A stretch of 55,186 nt of DNA from Lactobacillus sp. MRS-253-APC-2B (GTDB lineage Bacteria > Bacillota > Bacilli > Lactobacillales > Lactobacillaceae): the NCBI RefSeq assembly GCF_012843675.1, contig NZ_JABAFO010000010.1, positions 1 to 55,186 on the forward strand, given 5' to 3'. This document shows positions 35,668-45,689 of this stretch, in pieces; the stretch's first letter is position 1; each line of letters begins with the position of its first letter. The position numbers and the translations under genes were made by a program. The notes below the pieces were generated by a model. It made no database searches and was not told the origin of the DNA. It saw only the letters and a list, made by a program, of their open reading frames with translations.

Positions 35668-37605
35668 CTATCCTGTAATATTCGTCGCGCTCATAATCGT
35701 CTGACCGTTGCGAATTACTCGGTAGGCACCGGTCTGGCCACTACGCAGCGTAAATGGTACGTTGATCGTTGTTTCTTGATTGATGGTAATGTCTTGATAT
35801 TCCATTGTCAGATTGTGGTAGGCATCACGGATATATACCTGTACCCGATTTTCTTTTTTGCCGCCACTGCTATCAAACGGAATATTGATTTGAATGTTGG
35901 TGGTACGCAGCTCATCAGAATTGCTGGCAATCTGAACGGTCAGCGTATCGCCATGCGTCAGTTTGCCGCCTGCTTTTGGCGTCTGCTGAATCACATGGTT
36001 GGTTGCGACGGTCGTTGAGTTCTTTTGCGTTGTCGTCAGCTGCAGCTGATGCTTATTGGCAAAATCCTGCACCTCGCTGATGTCCTTGTCCTTAAAGTTT
36101 GGAATCGTAATCTGCTTTTTGCCGGCACTAACCGTCAGCGTAACCGTCTGTTGGCTGGGATTAATCGTCGTACCGGAACTGACGCTTTGCTTGATGACCT
36201 TGCCAGTTGCGACAGTATCAGAGTACTTTCTGGTCTGTTTAACGACAAAGCCTTTGTCACGTAATTCATCGGCCGTATCCGAATAGCTGTCGCCAACATA
36301 ATCAGCCATCTTCCAGGTTTTGACGCCGCGGCTGACAACCAGATCAACCGATTGACCGGCATACGCATGACGCTTGTTGCCGGCCACCTTGACCACATGA
36401 TTTTTGGCTACCGTTTGACTGGTCTTTTCGGTAACGTTGCCTAGGCGTAGATGATGCGCCTGCAGCTTTTTTTCAGCCTGCGCCGTAGTCAAACCATCGA
36501 CATCAGGAATCGTGACCGTTCGATGCATGTACATCCCGACCCCGGCACCGATCAAGGCCAATGCCACCACGATCACGACCGCCCACTTGCGGATGGGATG
36601 CCGCTGGATGGTACGCTTCATGCGGTTTTGCCGAGTCGGCGTCAGCTGTTTGGTGTCGTCATCAACTTTTTGGGCACTGGCTGCTTGTTGATCAGCAGCT
36701 TCTTTAATGGCGTTAAGATCCAATACCTTGGTCTCTTCGTTGCTGGACTGCTGACCAACGACGTACTTAGGCTCATTGGCACGTGACGGATCCAGCGAGG
36801 TCTGCAGGTCAGCCGCCATTGCCGCTACATCTTGATATCGATCACAAGGGTGTTTGGCCGTAGCACGATAGACCACATTTTCCAAGGGCTGCGGAATCTG
36901 TGGGTTGAATTTGCGTACTGAGGGAATCTCATCGCGGAAGTGTTTTAATGCAATCGATACCGCCGTTTCGCCTTCAAACGGTACTTGGCCCGTCAAAAGC
37001 TCAAATAAAATAATTCCCAAAGAATAAATATCTGACTGCGGCGTTGCAATGCTGCCGCGTGCCTGCTCTGGTGAAAGGTAATGTACCGAACCCAGCAGGC
37101 TGTTGGTTTGTGTCATTGAATTTTGCGATGCCGCCATGGCGATCCCAAAATCCGTAATTTTAATATTTTTATTGTCATCGATTAAGATATTTTGCGGCTT
37201 AAGGTCGCGGTGAATAATACCATTGGTGTGGGCCGTCTGTACCGCGGCTAAGACTTGCTCCATGATATCGATGACTTGCGGCAATGGAATTGGGTAGTGA
37301 TCATGAATATAGGTCTTCAGATCAGTCCCCTTAACATATTCCATAACCATGTATTGGATGCCATGCTCCTCGCCAACGTCATAGATACCCACAATATGGG
37401 GATCGTTGAGCTGCGTGGCCGCCATGGCTTCTCGTTCAAAGCGGCGTTTAGTGCTGGGATCATCGCGCAGATCCAAGCGCAATAGCTTGACTGAGACATC
37501 GCGATCCAGCACCAGATCGTGAGCCAGGTAGACATTGGCCATGCCGCCCTCACCCAGCGATTTGATTATCTTATACCGGTGATTAAGCTCATATCCGGGT
37601 TTCAT
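35668..37605 (-). CDS. prkC: Membrane Ser/Thr protein kinase with PASTA domains
   Basis: A penicillin-binding-protein-associated kinase that senses peptidoglycan fragments. 645 residues: kinase domain 1-275 (GEGGMANVYLA, HRDLKPQNIL, DFGIA, APE-like SPEQA), a juxtamembrane linker, one TM helix (about 338-358, WAVVIVVALALIGAGVGMYM), then PASTA repeats at about 360-565 (TIPDVDGLTTAQAEKKLQAH opens the first). After the PASTA repeats a beta-rich tail of about 80 residues (565-645) is present. Partner phosphatase prpC lies 5 bases upstream. Confidence 0.97.
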   Translation of the reverse strand: MKPGYELNHRYKIIKSLGEGGMANVYLAHDLVLDRDVSVKLLRLDLRDDPSTKRRFEREAMAATQLNDPHIVGIYDVGEEHGIQYMVMEYVKGTDLKTYIHDHYPIPLPQVIDIMEQVLAAVQTAHTNGIIHRDLKPQNILIDDNKNIKITDFGIAMAASQNSMTQTNSLLGSVHYLSPEQARGSIATPQSDIYSLGIILFELLTGQVPFEGETAVSIALKHFRDEIPSVRKFNPQIPQPLENVVYRATAKHPCDRYQDVAAMAADLQTSLDPSRANEPKYVVGQQSSNEETKVLDLNAIKEAADQQAASAQKVDDDTKQLTPTRQNRMKRTIQRHPIRKWAVVIVVALALIGAGVGMYMHRTVTIPDVDGLTTAQAEKKLQAHHLRLGNVTEKTSQTVAKNHVVKVAGNKRHAYAGQSVDLVVSRGVKTWKMADYVGDSYSDTADELRDKGFVVKQTRKYSDTVATGKVIKQSVSSGTTINPSQQTVTLTVSAGKKQITIPNFKDKDISEVQDFANKHQLQLTTTQKNSTTVATNHVIQQTPKAGGKLTHGDTLTVQIASNSDELRTTNIQINIPFDSSGGKKENRVQVYIRDAYHNLTMEYQDITINQETTINVPFTLRSGQTGAYRVIRNGQTIMSATNITG

Positions 37606-37610
37606 TGATT

Positions 37611-38354
37611 TTATCTCTCCTGATCATTTTGGCTGATCAGAACGGTGATATTGTCCGGACCACCAGCTGCATTGGCTTTTTCAACCAAAACGCTGCACTT
37701 GTCTTCCAGCGGTGCATCGCTTTGCAGCACCTGGGTCAATTCCTGTTTGTCAACAGTTTTGGACAGGCCATCCGAGCACATTAGCAATTGATCACCGGGC
37801 TCAAACGGAAACACATTGACATCGATCTGCGCGTCATTAGAGATTCCGATTGCCCGGGTTATAATATTGTTCTGTGGTGACACGGCAGCTTCCTGTTCGG
37901 TTAAATCGCCGTTCTTGACTAACTCATTTACCAAGGAATGATCAACCGTGACTTGAGTCAAGACGTTTTGATGCATAATATAGCCACGGCTGTCGCCAAT
38001 ATTGGCGACAACGATTTTTTGTTGATCATTAAAGAAAATGGCGGCTACCAAAGTGGTCCCCATTCCTTGATATTTTTTATTCTTGCGTGATTCGTCAATG
38101 ATTTGATCATTGATCTGCTGCACCTGATCAGCAAGCCACTGTTTGGCAGTTGCCTCATCATTGGGCGCAGACTTTAAGAAGCGCTGACCGAGAGCCTGGA
38201 CAGTCGTTTGTGCAGCTACATCGCCGCCTCGATTGCCACCAATTCCATCAGCAACCAAATTCAGCTGCTTTCCAGAATTCGTGGTAAAACTATCGACGCG
38301 ATCTTGATTTTCAGATCGCTGTTGACCAATATCAGATTGATAGGCTGTTTTCAT
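37611..38354 (-). CDS. prpC: PP2C-type Ser/Thr phosphatase
   Basis: The cognate phosphatase of PrkC. 247 residues with the PP2C motifs RSENQDRVD, VADGIGGNRGGDVAA, ANIGDSRGY, LMCSDGLS and GGPDNITVLI, giving the Mn/Mg-binding aspartates. Start at 38354 (AAGGGAAC ahead) rather than the longer frame to 38420, which would overlap rsmB. Confidence 0.96.
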   Translation of the reverse strand: MKTAYQSDIGQQRSENQDRVDSFTTNSGKQLNLVADGIGGNRGGDVAAQTTVQALGQRFLKSAPNDEATAKQWLADQVQQINDQIIDESRKNKKYQGMGTTLVAAIFFNDQQKIVVANIGDSRGYIMHQNVLTQVTVDHSLVNELVKNGDLTEQEAAVSPQNNIITRAIGISNDAQIDVNVFPFEPGDQLLMCSDGLSKTVDKQELTQVLQSDAPLEDKCSVLVEKANAAGGPDNITVLISQNDQER

Positions 38355-38370
38355 GGGTCTAAGTTCCCTT

Positions 38371-39717
38371 CTACAAACGTTGCAGGCTGCTGATAAAGAA
38401 TCCATCAGAGCCATAATCACTTGGCAAAATTGTCAAGGTTGCCCCCGTTCGCGCGTTTTTCAAGGCACGCGCCGTTTGAGTTTTAAGCAGCTTAAAATCT
38501 GGATGGGCAGCCAGAAATGCCTGCACAGTACCATCATTTTCCTGCTGTAAAATTGTGCACGTACTATATGTTATTATACCGCCTTTTTTCACTTTTGGGG
38601 CAACTGCATTTAAAATTGCCAGTTGAATTTCGTGCAGCTGCAGACTATCGCTAAGTTTTTTATCGTAGCGAATCTCTGGCTTGCGGCGTAAAAGCCCAAT
38701 GCCACTGCATGGTGCATCAACTAAGATCTTATCAAAAGATTCATCGGCAAACTTTTCATCAACCTTGCGCGCATCCAACTGACAGGCATGCACGCGATCA
38801 GCTACGCCTAAACGCTGCGCATTTTTTTCAATCAGCTTGATCTTGTGAGGGTGAATATCCAATGCCGTAACGCTGCCGCCAGATTTAACGTCTAAAGCTG
38901 CCGCAATCTGAACGGTTTTACCGCCAGGTGCCGCACAAGCATCCAAGACCTGATCGCTCGATTCGACTTGCATGCTTTCTACAGCCAGCATGGCACTTTC
39001 GTCTTGGATCGTAACCAGACCATCCAAAAAGGCTTGCGTATTGATGACATCCCCACTTTTGACCACCAGGCCATCTCTTGCAACCTGACTTTTTTCAATC
39101 TCAACGCCCTGCTCTTTTAAGACATTAATTGCCTGGGAAATGGTCGTCTTAGCCAAATTGACCCGCAATGAGACACGTGCTGGTTCGTTAATGGCAGCAA
39201 AAATCTCATCAGCAGTCCGCTGACCATACTGCTTGGTTAACTCTTCAACTAGCCATTTTGGCAGGCTGAATTCAACTGAACGGCGCTCAATCGGATCCTG
39301 GATATCGCTAGCGCTGCGTAGGCCTTGACGCAAAATCGCATGCAAAACGCCAGTCACAAAGCGTCGCGTGCCCGGATTGCCAAGCGTTTTGGCCAACTCA
39401 ATCGATTCGTTGGTAACCGCCCAATCTGGTATGCGATCCAAATATTGGTGCTGATAAATTGACATCAAAAGAAGCGTCTTAACCCAGCTTTCGGTTTTCT
39501 TGCCCTTAATAAACGGAGCCAGCCAATATTCCAGCGTTAATTTATGCTGCAGTACACCATAGACCAAGTTGGTAGCCAAGCGCTTATCAACTGCGCTTAA
39601 CTGACTGTTTTTTAAGACCTGGTTTAACTGCAGATTGGAATAGGCGCCTTTTTGCAGGACCTGATCAAGCGTTTTTAAAGCGGCGCCCCGTGCGGTATTG
39701 ATCTGCTTATTCTTCAT
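38371..39717 (-). CDS. rsmB: 16S rRNA m5C967 methyltransferase
   Basis: 448 residues: an N-terminal NusB-like RNA-binding domain (1-140) and a C-terminal Rossmann methyltransferase. DACAAPGGKT binds SAM; the two catalytic cysteines are in DAPCSGIGLLRRKPEIRY and TYSTCTILQQEN. Its start overlaps the fmt stop by 11 bases, so translation is coupled. Confidence 0.96.
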   Translation of the reverse strand: MKNKQINTARGAALKTLDQVLQKGAYSNLQLNQVLKNSQLSAVDKRLATNLVYGVLQHKLTLEYWLAPFIKGKKTESWVKTLLLMSIYQHQYLDRIPDWAVTNESIELAKTLGNPGTRRFVTGVLHAILRQGLRSASDIQDPIERRSVEFSLPKWLVEELTKQYGQRTADEIFAAINEPARVSLRVNLAKTTISQAINVLKEQGVEIEKSQVARDGLVVKSGDVINTQAFLDGLVTIQDESAMLAVESMQVESSDQVLDACAAPGGKTVQIAAALDVKSGGSVTALDIHPHKIKLIEKNAQRLGVADRVHACQLDARKVDEKFADESFDKILVDAPCSGIGLLRRKPEIRYDKKLSDSLQLHEIQLAILNAVAPKVKKGGIITYSTCTILQQENDGTVQAFLAAHPDFKLLKTQTARALKNARTGATLTILPSDYGSDGFFISSLQRL

Positions 39718-40663
39718 CGGTGATTGCCTGAACTCCTTGCTTTAGATTCTGATGACCATTCAAATAGGAAGTAATGTCCATCTCGCGCTTGCCCTTTGGC
39801 TTGAGGCGGTTGATCCGGTAAGTCGTACCATTGCCGGCCGCCAAAATCAAGGCATGTTTTTCAACGCGTACAACTTGACCAGGCGCCAGATCAGTCTTTT
39901 CATCCAGTGGCGTGACGTCATAAATCTTGGTCTGAATACCATCGATGATCATGTTGCCAATTGGGAATGGACGCAGACCACGAACCTTGTCATCAATACG
40001 ATCAGCTGGCAGGCGATAGTCAATGCGCTCTTGTTCACTGCTAATATTTGGTGAAAAGACGACTTTTTCTGGATCCTGCTTGACTGGCTGAACATCGCCT
40101 TTTGCCAATTTGGGCAGAGTTTCCATCAAAAGATCGCGTCCCAATCGACTCAGCTTTTCAAACATCGTACCGCTATCGTCATTTTTGGTGATTGGAATCG
40201 CCTTTTGGGCAATAATATCGCCAGCATCCATGGCCTTAACCATATACATGATCGTTACACCGGTTTCTTGATCACCGTTGATAATTGAGTACTGAATTGG
40301 TGCTCCACCACGATATTTAGGCAAAAGCGAGCCATGTACGTTAATTGCCGCGATTTTGGCTGCTTCAAGCATCTTGACGGGCAAAAACTGGCCAAACGCT
40401 GCCGTAATCTCAAAGTCAGGTGCCAAATCGATCACCCGCTGCATCTCGGGACTGCCGCTTAGTTTTTCTGGCTGCAGTACCTCAATTCCATATTTAACGG
40501 CCAGTTCCTTAACCGGCGTGGCCCGCAGCTCATGTTTGCGGCCTACTCGGCGATCAGGCTGCGTAACGACGGCCTTAACGTCATATTGATCATCATTGAT
40601 CAAGGCTTGCAGAATCGGTACGGCAAACTGTGGCGTTCCCATAAATACGACTGATAATGACAT
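39707..40663 (-). CDS. fmt: Methionyl-tRNA formyltransferase
   Basis: Formylates initiator Met-tRNA. 318 residues with MGTPQFAVPIL at the start and the catalytic loop INVHGSLLPKYRGGAPIQ, then a C-terminal OB-like domain. In the standard priA-fmt-rsmB series. Confidence 0.97.
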   Translation of the reverse strand: MSLSVVFMGTPQFAVPILQALINDDQYDVKAVVTQPDRRVGRKHELRATPVKELAVKYGIEVLQPEKLSGSPEMQRVIDLAPDFEITAAFGQFLPVKMLEAAKIAAINVHGSLLPKYRGGAPIQYSIINGDQETGVTIMYMVKAMDAGDIIAQKAIPITKNDDSGTMFEKLSRLGRDLLMETLPKLAKGDVQPVKQDPEKVVFSPNISSEQERIDYRLPADRIDDKVRGLRPFPIGNMIIDGIQTKIYDVTPLDEKTDLAPGQVVRVEKHALILAAGNGTTYRINRLKPKGKREMDITSYLNGHQNLKQGVQAITDEE

Positions 40664-40681
40664 AATAAAAATCCTTTCTCG

Positions 40682-43105
40682 TTACATAAAGTACTGTGGT
40701 TCCGGATCAATGCTGACCAAGGTATCCTGTCTGCTCTTGGCCTGCGTTTGTTTCATGACATCAAGCAGCAATTCGTGCAGCTTTTCATCATGCTTGTATT
40801 TAACGATAATCTGATAATAGTATCTTCTTTTCATCCGGGCAATTGGCCGTGGCGTTGGGCCCAAGACAACCGTATCCTTACCCAGACCGGCGTTCAATTG
40901 ATCTTTGATTGCATAAATCGCCTTGGCAGCTGCATCTTCATCCTCGTTGCTGGCCATAATACGCACAGTGTAGTAGTAAGGCGGATAACCGGCCTGATAG
41001 CGAATGTTCATCTCCGCTTTAAAAAAGTCTTCGTAGTCATGCAATTGAGCATAGCGAATCGCGTAGTTATCTGGATTAAACGTCTGAATCACGACATGTC
41101 CCGGCTTATCGGCTCTTCCGGCTCGTCCACTGACTTGACTGAGCAGATCAAACGTCCGCTCACTAGCCCTAAAGTCTGGTAAATCAAGCCCCGTATCGGC
41201 ATTCAAGACCCCCACCAAGGTAACATTGGGAAAATCCAGTCCCTTGGCAATCATCTGCGTGCCCAATAAAATATCGGCTTGATGGGCACCAAATTCTTTT
41301 AAGAGCTTGGCATGCATCCCCTTGTGCCGCGTCGTGTCAACGTCCATGCGAATCACACGAGCATTGGGCAGCAGTTTTTGCAATTCGGCAGCGACCTTTT
41401 CAGTCCCCGTACCATAGTAGCGAATATGGCGGCCATGACACTGCGGACAGACAGAAGGAATTGGCTCTTCATGACCACAGTAGTGACACTTCATGGTATG
41501 TGAGTCCATGTGCAGAGTCAAAGAAATATCACAATTGGGACATTTCAGCACAAAACCACAGTCCCGACACATGATAAATGAAGAAAAGCCCCGGCGATTC
41601 AGCATCAAGATACTCTGCTCGCCTTTTTGCAGCCGATCGGTTAATAGACCCAGCAAGCGATCCGAAAAGTTGGTCTCGCCATTGCGCTGCATTTCCGGGC
41701 GCATATCAACGACTTCAACCGGTGGCAACGGCCGCTGATTGACTCGCGTTGGCATCTTCAATAATTGATAGACACCAGCCAGAGCCCGGGCGCGACTTTC
41801 CAGACTGGGCGTGGCCGATCCTAGAACCAATGGCGCGTGATGATATTTAGCACGCCAGCTGGCAACGTCGCGGGCATGATAGCGCGGCGTTTCGTCTTGC
41901 TTATAGCTGGTTTCGTGCTCTTCATCCATGATAATCAATCCTAGATTTTCTAATGGTGCAAATACCGCTGAACGGGCACCAACCACGACCTGAGCCTCGC
42001 CACGCTCAATACGACGCCATTCGTCATAGCGCTCGCCATCCGAAAGGCTGCTGTGTAAAACGGCCACACGCTGACCAAAGCGCCGCCGCACACGATTAAC
42101 CATCTGCGGTGTTAATGAAATCTCCGGCACTAGCAGCAAGGCCGTCTTGCCCATTTTAATTGCCTTTGCCATCGTCTGCAGATAGACCTCGGTTTTGCCA
42201 GATCCGGTAACGCCTTGCAGCAAAAAAGTCTGATTCTGTTTTTGTTCAATGGCCTGATCGATCTTTGCAACGGCTTGTTTTTGATTGGGATTCAATTTTA
42301 ACGGCGCATCCAGATGCTGATCATCAGGAATCATGCCGCCTGGCGTTCGGTAGGTCTCAACGGCAGTTTTCTTGAGCCAGCCACGCTTTTCGCCGACGTT
42401 AAACGTTGCCGCCTTTAAACCCGATTGCTGCATCGCCTGCTTTAGTTTAATGGTTTTACTATCAAGACTTTGCAGATATGAGATCAACTGCTGCTGGGCA
42501 TGGGCGTTGGCCCGAATCCCCATCCGCTCGTCTTCATACTGCTCAAACGACATCAAAGGCTGAATCGCCGTTTCTTTTTTGATGCGAGCCCGGTCCTCAA
42601 CCTGGTATTCAAATGAGACCCTGCCTTGACGCTTGAGCTTAAGCAGCTGACTGACGACTTTGGGATCGTTTTGGCATCGTTCAAAGTCCAGTTCATCTTT
42701 TCCATGAAATAATTCCAGTGCCGTCTGCTCGTCAATTTCGTCAATAATACGGACGACCCGATGACTCTTGGCTTTTAAGGCGTTGGGCAGCATCGTGTAC
42801 AGACACGAGATCCAAAAAGCATAAGTCTGATCGGCCATCCATCGACTCAGTTTTAAAAGTTCTGGATTGACGACCGGCACCAAATCCATCAGCCCGGCAA
42901 TTGGCTTGAGCGTCCCATCGTATTCGGTCGGCTGATCGATACCAACGACAAAGCCCTGTACTTCACGCTTGCCCCGACCAAACGGCACGATTACGCGCAT
43001 CCCGACTTGAATCTGGTTTTCCAGTCGCTTGGGGATTGCGTACGTATATGGTTGATCAGTCTGCATCGTTGGTACGTCAACGATTACCTGTGCCAGTTCG
43101 GCCAT
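40682..43105 (-). CDS. priA: Primosomal protein N' (replication restart helicase PriA)
   Basis: 807 residues. A DNA-binding 3'BD (VDVPTMQTDQPYTYAIPKRL) at the start, helicase motifs GVTGSGKTEVYL (I) and IMDEEHETSYKQ (II), four Cys pairs for two zinc sites (CRDCGFVLKCPNC, CHYCG, CPQC), and GRAGRADKPGHVVIQT (VI). Loads the replisome on forks and recombination intermediates. Confidence 0.98.
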   Translation of the reverse strand: MAELAQVIVDVPTMQTDQPYTYAIPKRLENQIQVGMRVIVPFGRGKREVQGFVVGIDQPTEYDGTLKPIAGLMDLVPVVNPELLKLSRWMADQTYAFWISCLYTMLPNALKAKSHRVVRIIDEIDEQTALELFHGKDELDFERCQNDPKVVSQLLKLKRQGRVSFEYQVEDRARIKKETAIQPLMSFEQYEDERMGIRANAHAQQQLISYLQSLDSKTIKLKQAMQQSGLKAATFNVGEKRGWLKKTAVETYRTPGGMIPDDQHLDAPLKLNPNQKQAVAKIDQAIEQKQNQTFLLQGVTGSGKTEVYLQTMAKAIKMGKTALLLVPEISLTPQMVNRVRRRFGQRVAVLHSSLSDGERYDEWRRIERGEAQVVVGARSAVFAPLENLGLIIMDEEHETSYKQDETPRYHARDVASWRAKYHHAPLVLGSATPSLESRARALAGVYQLLKMPTRVNQRPLPPVEVVDMRPEMQRNGETNFSDRLLGLLTDRLQKGEQSILMLNRRGFSSFIMCRDCGFVLKCPNCDISLTLHMDSHTMKCHYCGHEEPIPSVCPQCHGRHIRYYGTGTEKVAAELQKLLPNARVIRMDVDTTRHKGMHAKLLKEFGAHQADILLGTQMIAKGLDFPNVTLVGVLNADTGLDLPDFRASERTFDLLSQVSGRAGRADKPGHVVIQTFNPDNYAIRYAQLHDYEDFFKAEMNIRYQAGYPPYYYTVRIMASNEDEDAAAKAIYAIKDQLNAGLGKDTVVLGPTPRPIARMKRRYYYQIIVKYKHDEKLHELLLDVMKQTQAKSRQDTLVSIDPEPQYFM

Positions 43106-44335
43106 CTAATCACCAGCTTTCAACAGTTGATTTGCCAGGTCAACGATTTTTGCGGCAATTTTTTGCTTGGACTGACGCGGCCATTTTAAAGGTGCCTGGT
43201 TCGGCCGCAAAATCGTAACGGCGTTGGCATCTGAGCCAAAACCGATGCCTGGTTTGGAGACATCGTTAGCCACGATCACATCGGCATGCTTTTTAGCCAA
43301 CTTGGCATTAGCATTTTGCAAAAGATCGTTAGTTTCGGCCGCAAAACCGATCACTGCCTGCCCCGGTTTTTTTTGGGCACCCATCGTAGCCAAAATATCT
43401 TCAGTTGGCACTAGATGCAGCGTCAGGGTGCCGTCACCATGCTTTTTGATTTTTTGATCAGCCAAAACAGCCGGACGAAAATCAGCAACGGCCGCGGCCA
43501 TGATCAAAGCATCCGCATGGGCAAACTTTTGTGATACGGCGTCAGCCATTGCCTGCGTAGAAAGCGCTGTTGTAATCGCGATGTTTGGTGATTGCGGCAA
43601 TTCAACCGAAACGCTGCCGACAATCAATTCAACCTTGGCTCCTGATGCCGCTGCTGCCTGGGCAATTGCAATCCCCATCTTGCCTGAGGAACGGTTGCCC
43701 AAATAGCGAACCGGATCCAATGCCTCTCTGGTACCACCGGCCGTAACTACGATTGTCTTACCCTTCAGTTGACCATTGGCAGCCGATGATTGAAGCGGTT
43801 GTTTGGTCAAACAGTTTTGTACCTGCTTGACGATCTCAGCTGGTTCTGGCATCCGCCCCTTGCCGGCATATCCTTCCGCCAACATACCATCTGCCGGTTC
43901 CATAATGATCACGCCGTCTCGTTTAAGCTGAGCAATATTTCTTTGGGTGGCAGGATTGTTCCACATGTGAACATTCATAGCTGGGACTGCCATCTTGGGC
44001 GCACTGGTAGCCAAAAGTGTGGCTGAAACGGCATCGTCAGCCAGTCCATTTGCCATTTTTGCCAAGATGTTGGCGGTTGCTGGAACCACCAGTGCCAAAT
44101 CGCTCCAGTCGGCCAGTTCGATATGCGGTACCTGACCATTAAGCGTGGCTGACCATTGATCAATCAAAACCGGATGCTTAATCAGAGCTGCCAGGGTCGC
44201 TGGCCCAACAAAGCGCGCAGCATTTTTGGTCATCGCCACGCGTACTTCGTGTCCCTGCTTTTGCAAGCCACGAACAACTTCAACTGCTTTGTAGACGGCA
44301 ATTCCGCCTGTCATATGCACTGCAATCTTTGCCAT
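43106..44335 (-). CDS. coaBC: Bifunctional CoaBC (phosphopantothenoylcysteine synthetase/decarboxylase)
   Basis: Two steps of CoA synthesis. 409 residues: CoaC half (1-190) with the FMN site and PAMNVHMWNNPATQRN, and CoaB half (about 200-409) with VTAGGTREALDPVRYLGNRS and VGFAAETN. Start at 44335 (AAGGGGGC ahead); the frame to 44407 crosses the rpoZ terminator and is rejected. Confidence 0.96.
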   Translation of the reverse strand: MAKIAVHMTGGIAVYKAVEVVRGLQKQGHEVRVAMTKNAARFVGPATLAALIKHPVLIDQWSATLNGQVPHIELADWSDLALVVPATANILAKMANGLADDAVSATLLATSAPKMAVPAMNVHMWNNPATQRNIAQLKRDGVIIMEPADGMLAEGYAGKGRMPEPAEIVKQVQNCLTKQPLQSSAANGQLKGKTIVVTAGGTREALDPVRYLGNRSSGKMGIAIAQAAAASGAKVELIVGSVSVELPQSPNIAITTALSTQAMADAVSQKFAHADALIMAAAVADFRPAVLADQKIKKHGDGTLTLHLVPTEDILATMGAQKKPGQAVIGFAAETNDLLQNANAKLAKKHADVIVANDVSKPGIGFGSDANAVTILRPNQAPLKWPRQSKQKIAAKIVDLANQLLKAGD

Positions 44336-44358
44336 GTTTGCCCCCTTGATGAAAATAA

Positions 44359-44396
44359 AAAGAGCAGCACCAAACCCTTGTCTGGTGTCGCTCTTT
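44359..44396 (-). terminator. Terminator between rpoZ and coaBC
   Basis: AAAGAGC-GACACCA pairs with TGGTGC-TGCTCTTT around a GACAAGGG-side loop, with TTTTTATTTT following on the minus strand, 12 bases after the rpoZ stop. Confidence 0.85.
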
Positions 44397-44407
44397 GGCA
44401 GCTGCAA

Positions 44408-44701
44408 CTAGTCTTGCAAGTCTTCCGTATGATCAGTATCAATCGTTACCTTGCCGGCTTCGATTTCTTCTAGCGCCATCCCGACCGACTTGATTGAGTC
44501 GTAGTGATCCAGCAGCAGTGGATGATCTTGTGCCAATTCCTCGGCTGCGTGGTTGTCCTTTGACTGATCTGCGTTTTCTGCCCGCCACTTGTCTGCACGG
44601 TACTTATCGATTTCGTGTGCCCGCTTGCTTGCCAGCATAATCAGCGAGTAGCGAGAGTCAACGCGCTTCAGCAATTCATCGACTGATGGAAAAAGAATCA
44701 T
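44408..44701 (-). CDS. rpoZ: RNA polymerase omega subunit
   Basis: 97 residues with the conserved core [16 protein letters not shown], the omega contact to beta'. An acidic tail follows. The ATG overlaps the gmk stop by 4 bases (ATGA) with TTAGGAG upstream. Confidence 0.94.
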   Translation of the reverse strand: MILFPSVDELLKRVDSRYSLIMLASKRAHEIDKYRADKWRAENADQSKDNHAAEELAQDHPLLLDHYDSIKSVGMALEEIEAGKVTIDTDHTEDLQD

Positions 44702-45318
44702 TTTTCTGAATCTCCTAACATTTCAAGGTAATCCGGCATTACGCGAGGTACCCGCAAGCGTTCGGAACGAATGATGTCCTTGATCTTGGTAACGGCATTG
44801 TCGACCTGATCGTTAACCACGGCATAGTCGTAGTTTTGCATCATTTGAATCTCACCGAATGCTTTGTGGATTCGTTTGTTGATGACCTCCATGCTGTCGG
44901 TGCCACGATGGATCAAGCGCTGACGCAATTCCATCAGGTCCGGCGGCGTAAGAAAAATGAAGACGCCATCAGGACACTTGGAGCGAACCTGCATGGCACC
45001 GTTGACTTCAATTTCCAAGAAGACATCTTTACCTTCATCTAGCGTATCATTTATATATTTTAAAGGGGTGCCGTAATAATTGTCAACATACTTGGCATAT
45101 TCCAGCATCTGCCCTTCGCGAATGTGCTGCTCGAACTCTTCTTTTGATACAAAGAAGTAGTCCTTGCCATTGACCTCACCTGGCCGTGGCTGCCGCGTCG
45201 TCATTGAGACTGAGTATTGAAAATCATTGCCAGGCTGACTAAACAGCGCCTTTCTAACTGTTCCCTTACCAACGCCTGATGGACCAGACAAAACAATCAG
45301 CATTCCTCGCTTGCTCAT
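44698..45318 (-). CDS. gmk: Guanylate kinase
   Basis: Converts GMP to GDP. 206 residues: P-loop [16 protein letters not shown]-binding [17 protein letters not shown], and [14 protein letters not shown]. Pairs with rpoZ as in other Bacillota, linking purine nucleotide supply with RNA polymerase. First gene of the minus-strand housekeeping series. Confidence 0.97.
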   Translation of the reverse strand: MSKRGMLIVLSGPSGVGKGTVRKALFSQPGNDFQYSVSMTTRQPRPGEVNGKDYFFVSKEEFEQHIREGQMLEYAKYVDNYYGTPLKYINDTLDEGKDVFLEIEVNGAMQVRSKCPDGVFIFLTPPDLMELRQRLIHRGTDSMEVINKRIHKAFGEIQMMQNYDYAVVNDQVDNAVTKIKDIIRSERLRVPRVMPDYLEMLGDSEK

Positions 45319-45628
45319 ATTGCTTCCATACCTTCTTTTCTCATTGCTCTTTTAATGATTAATGATAACATATTCTGCTTTGGTTTCGCGCATAAATTTA
45401 GCGATCATGTGGCATGAATCTGCATTTTCAATTACTGCGGCTGCCCAATGCCAGTTAAAAATTTAGACGATCCGGTTCGTTTTTCAAACCAATGGCGAAC
45501 CCTCAAATGACAAAACCTTCAAACTAAACAAGATCGTTTTTCACTAATGAAAGATAGCCAAACAGCCTGTCATTAAAGGAATCTAACATGATCTCAGCAC
45601 TATTAAAAAATTAATTGGAATTTACTGC
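45319..45628. other. Intergenic between gmk and SOS gene
   Basis: 310 bases with no credible ORF. A 6-bp inverted repeat GGTTCG...CGAACC is at about 45474-45497 but lacks a T-run and is not a good SOS box (spacing too long). The gmk promoter should be near 45350-45400 but no clean hexamers were seen. Confidence 0.4.
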
Positions 45629-45678
45629 TTGCGTTTTTGAACACTCGTTCGTATACTATAGTCACAAACGAGTGTTCG
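45629..45678 (+). promoter_or_regulatory. SOS-controlled promoter with two LexA/DinR boxes
   Basis: -35 TTGCGT (45629-45634) and -10 TATACT (45652-45657) are 17 bp apart. GAACACTCGTTC (45639-45650) within the spacer fits the Gram-positive SOS box core GAAC-N4-GTTC. CAAACGAGTGTTCG (45665-45678) is a second box with one mismatch, inverted relative to the first and located at the transcription start. LexA bound there would block the promoter on both sides. Confidence 0.85.
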
Positions 45679-45689
45679 GAGGAATGATC

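Noticed and set aside
45474-45497. GGTTCG/CGAACC inverted repeat as an SOS box
   Set aside because: The arms are separated by about 12 bases instead of 4 and are outward-facing relative to the consensus.
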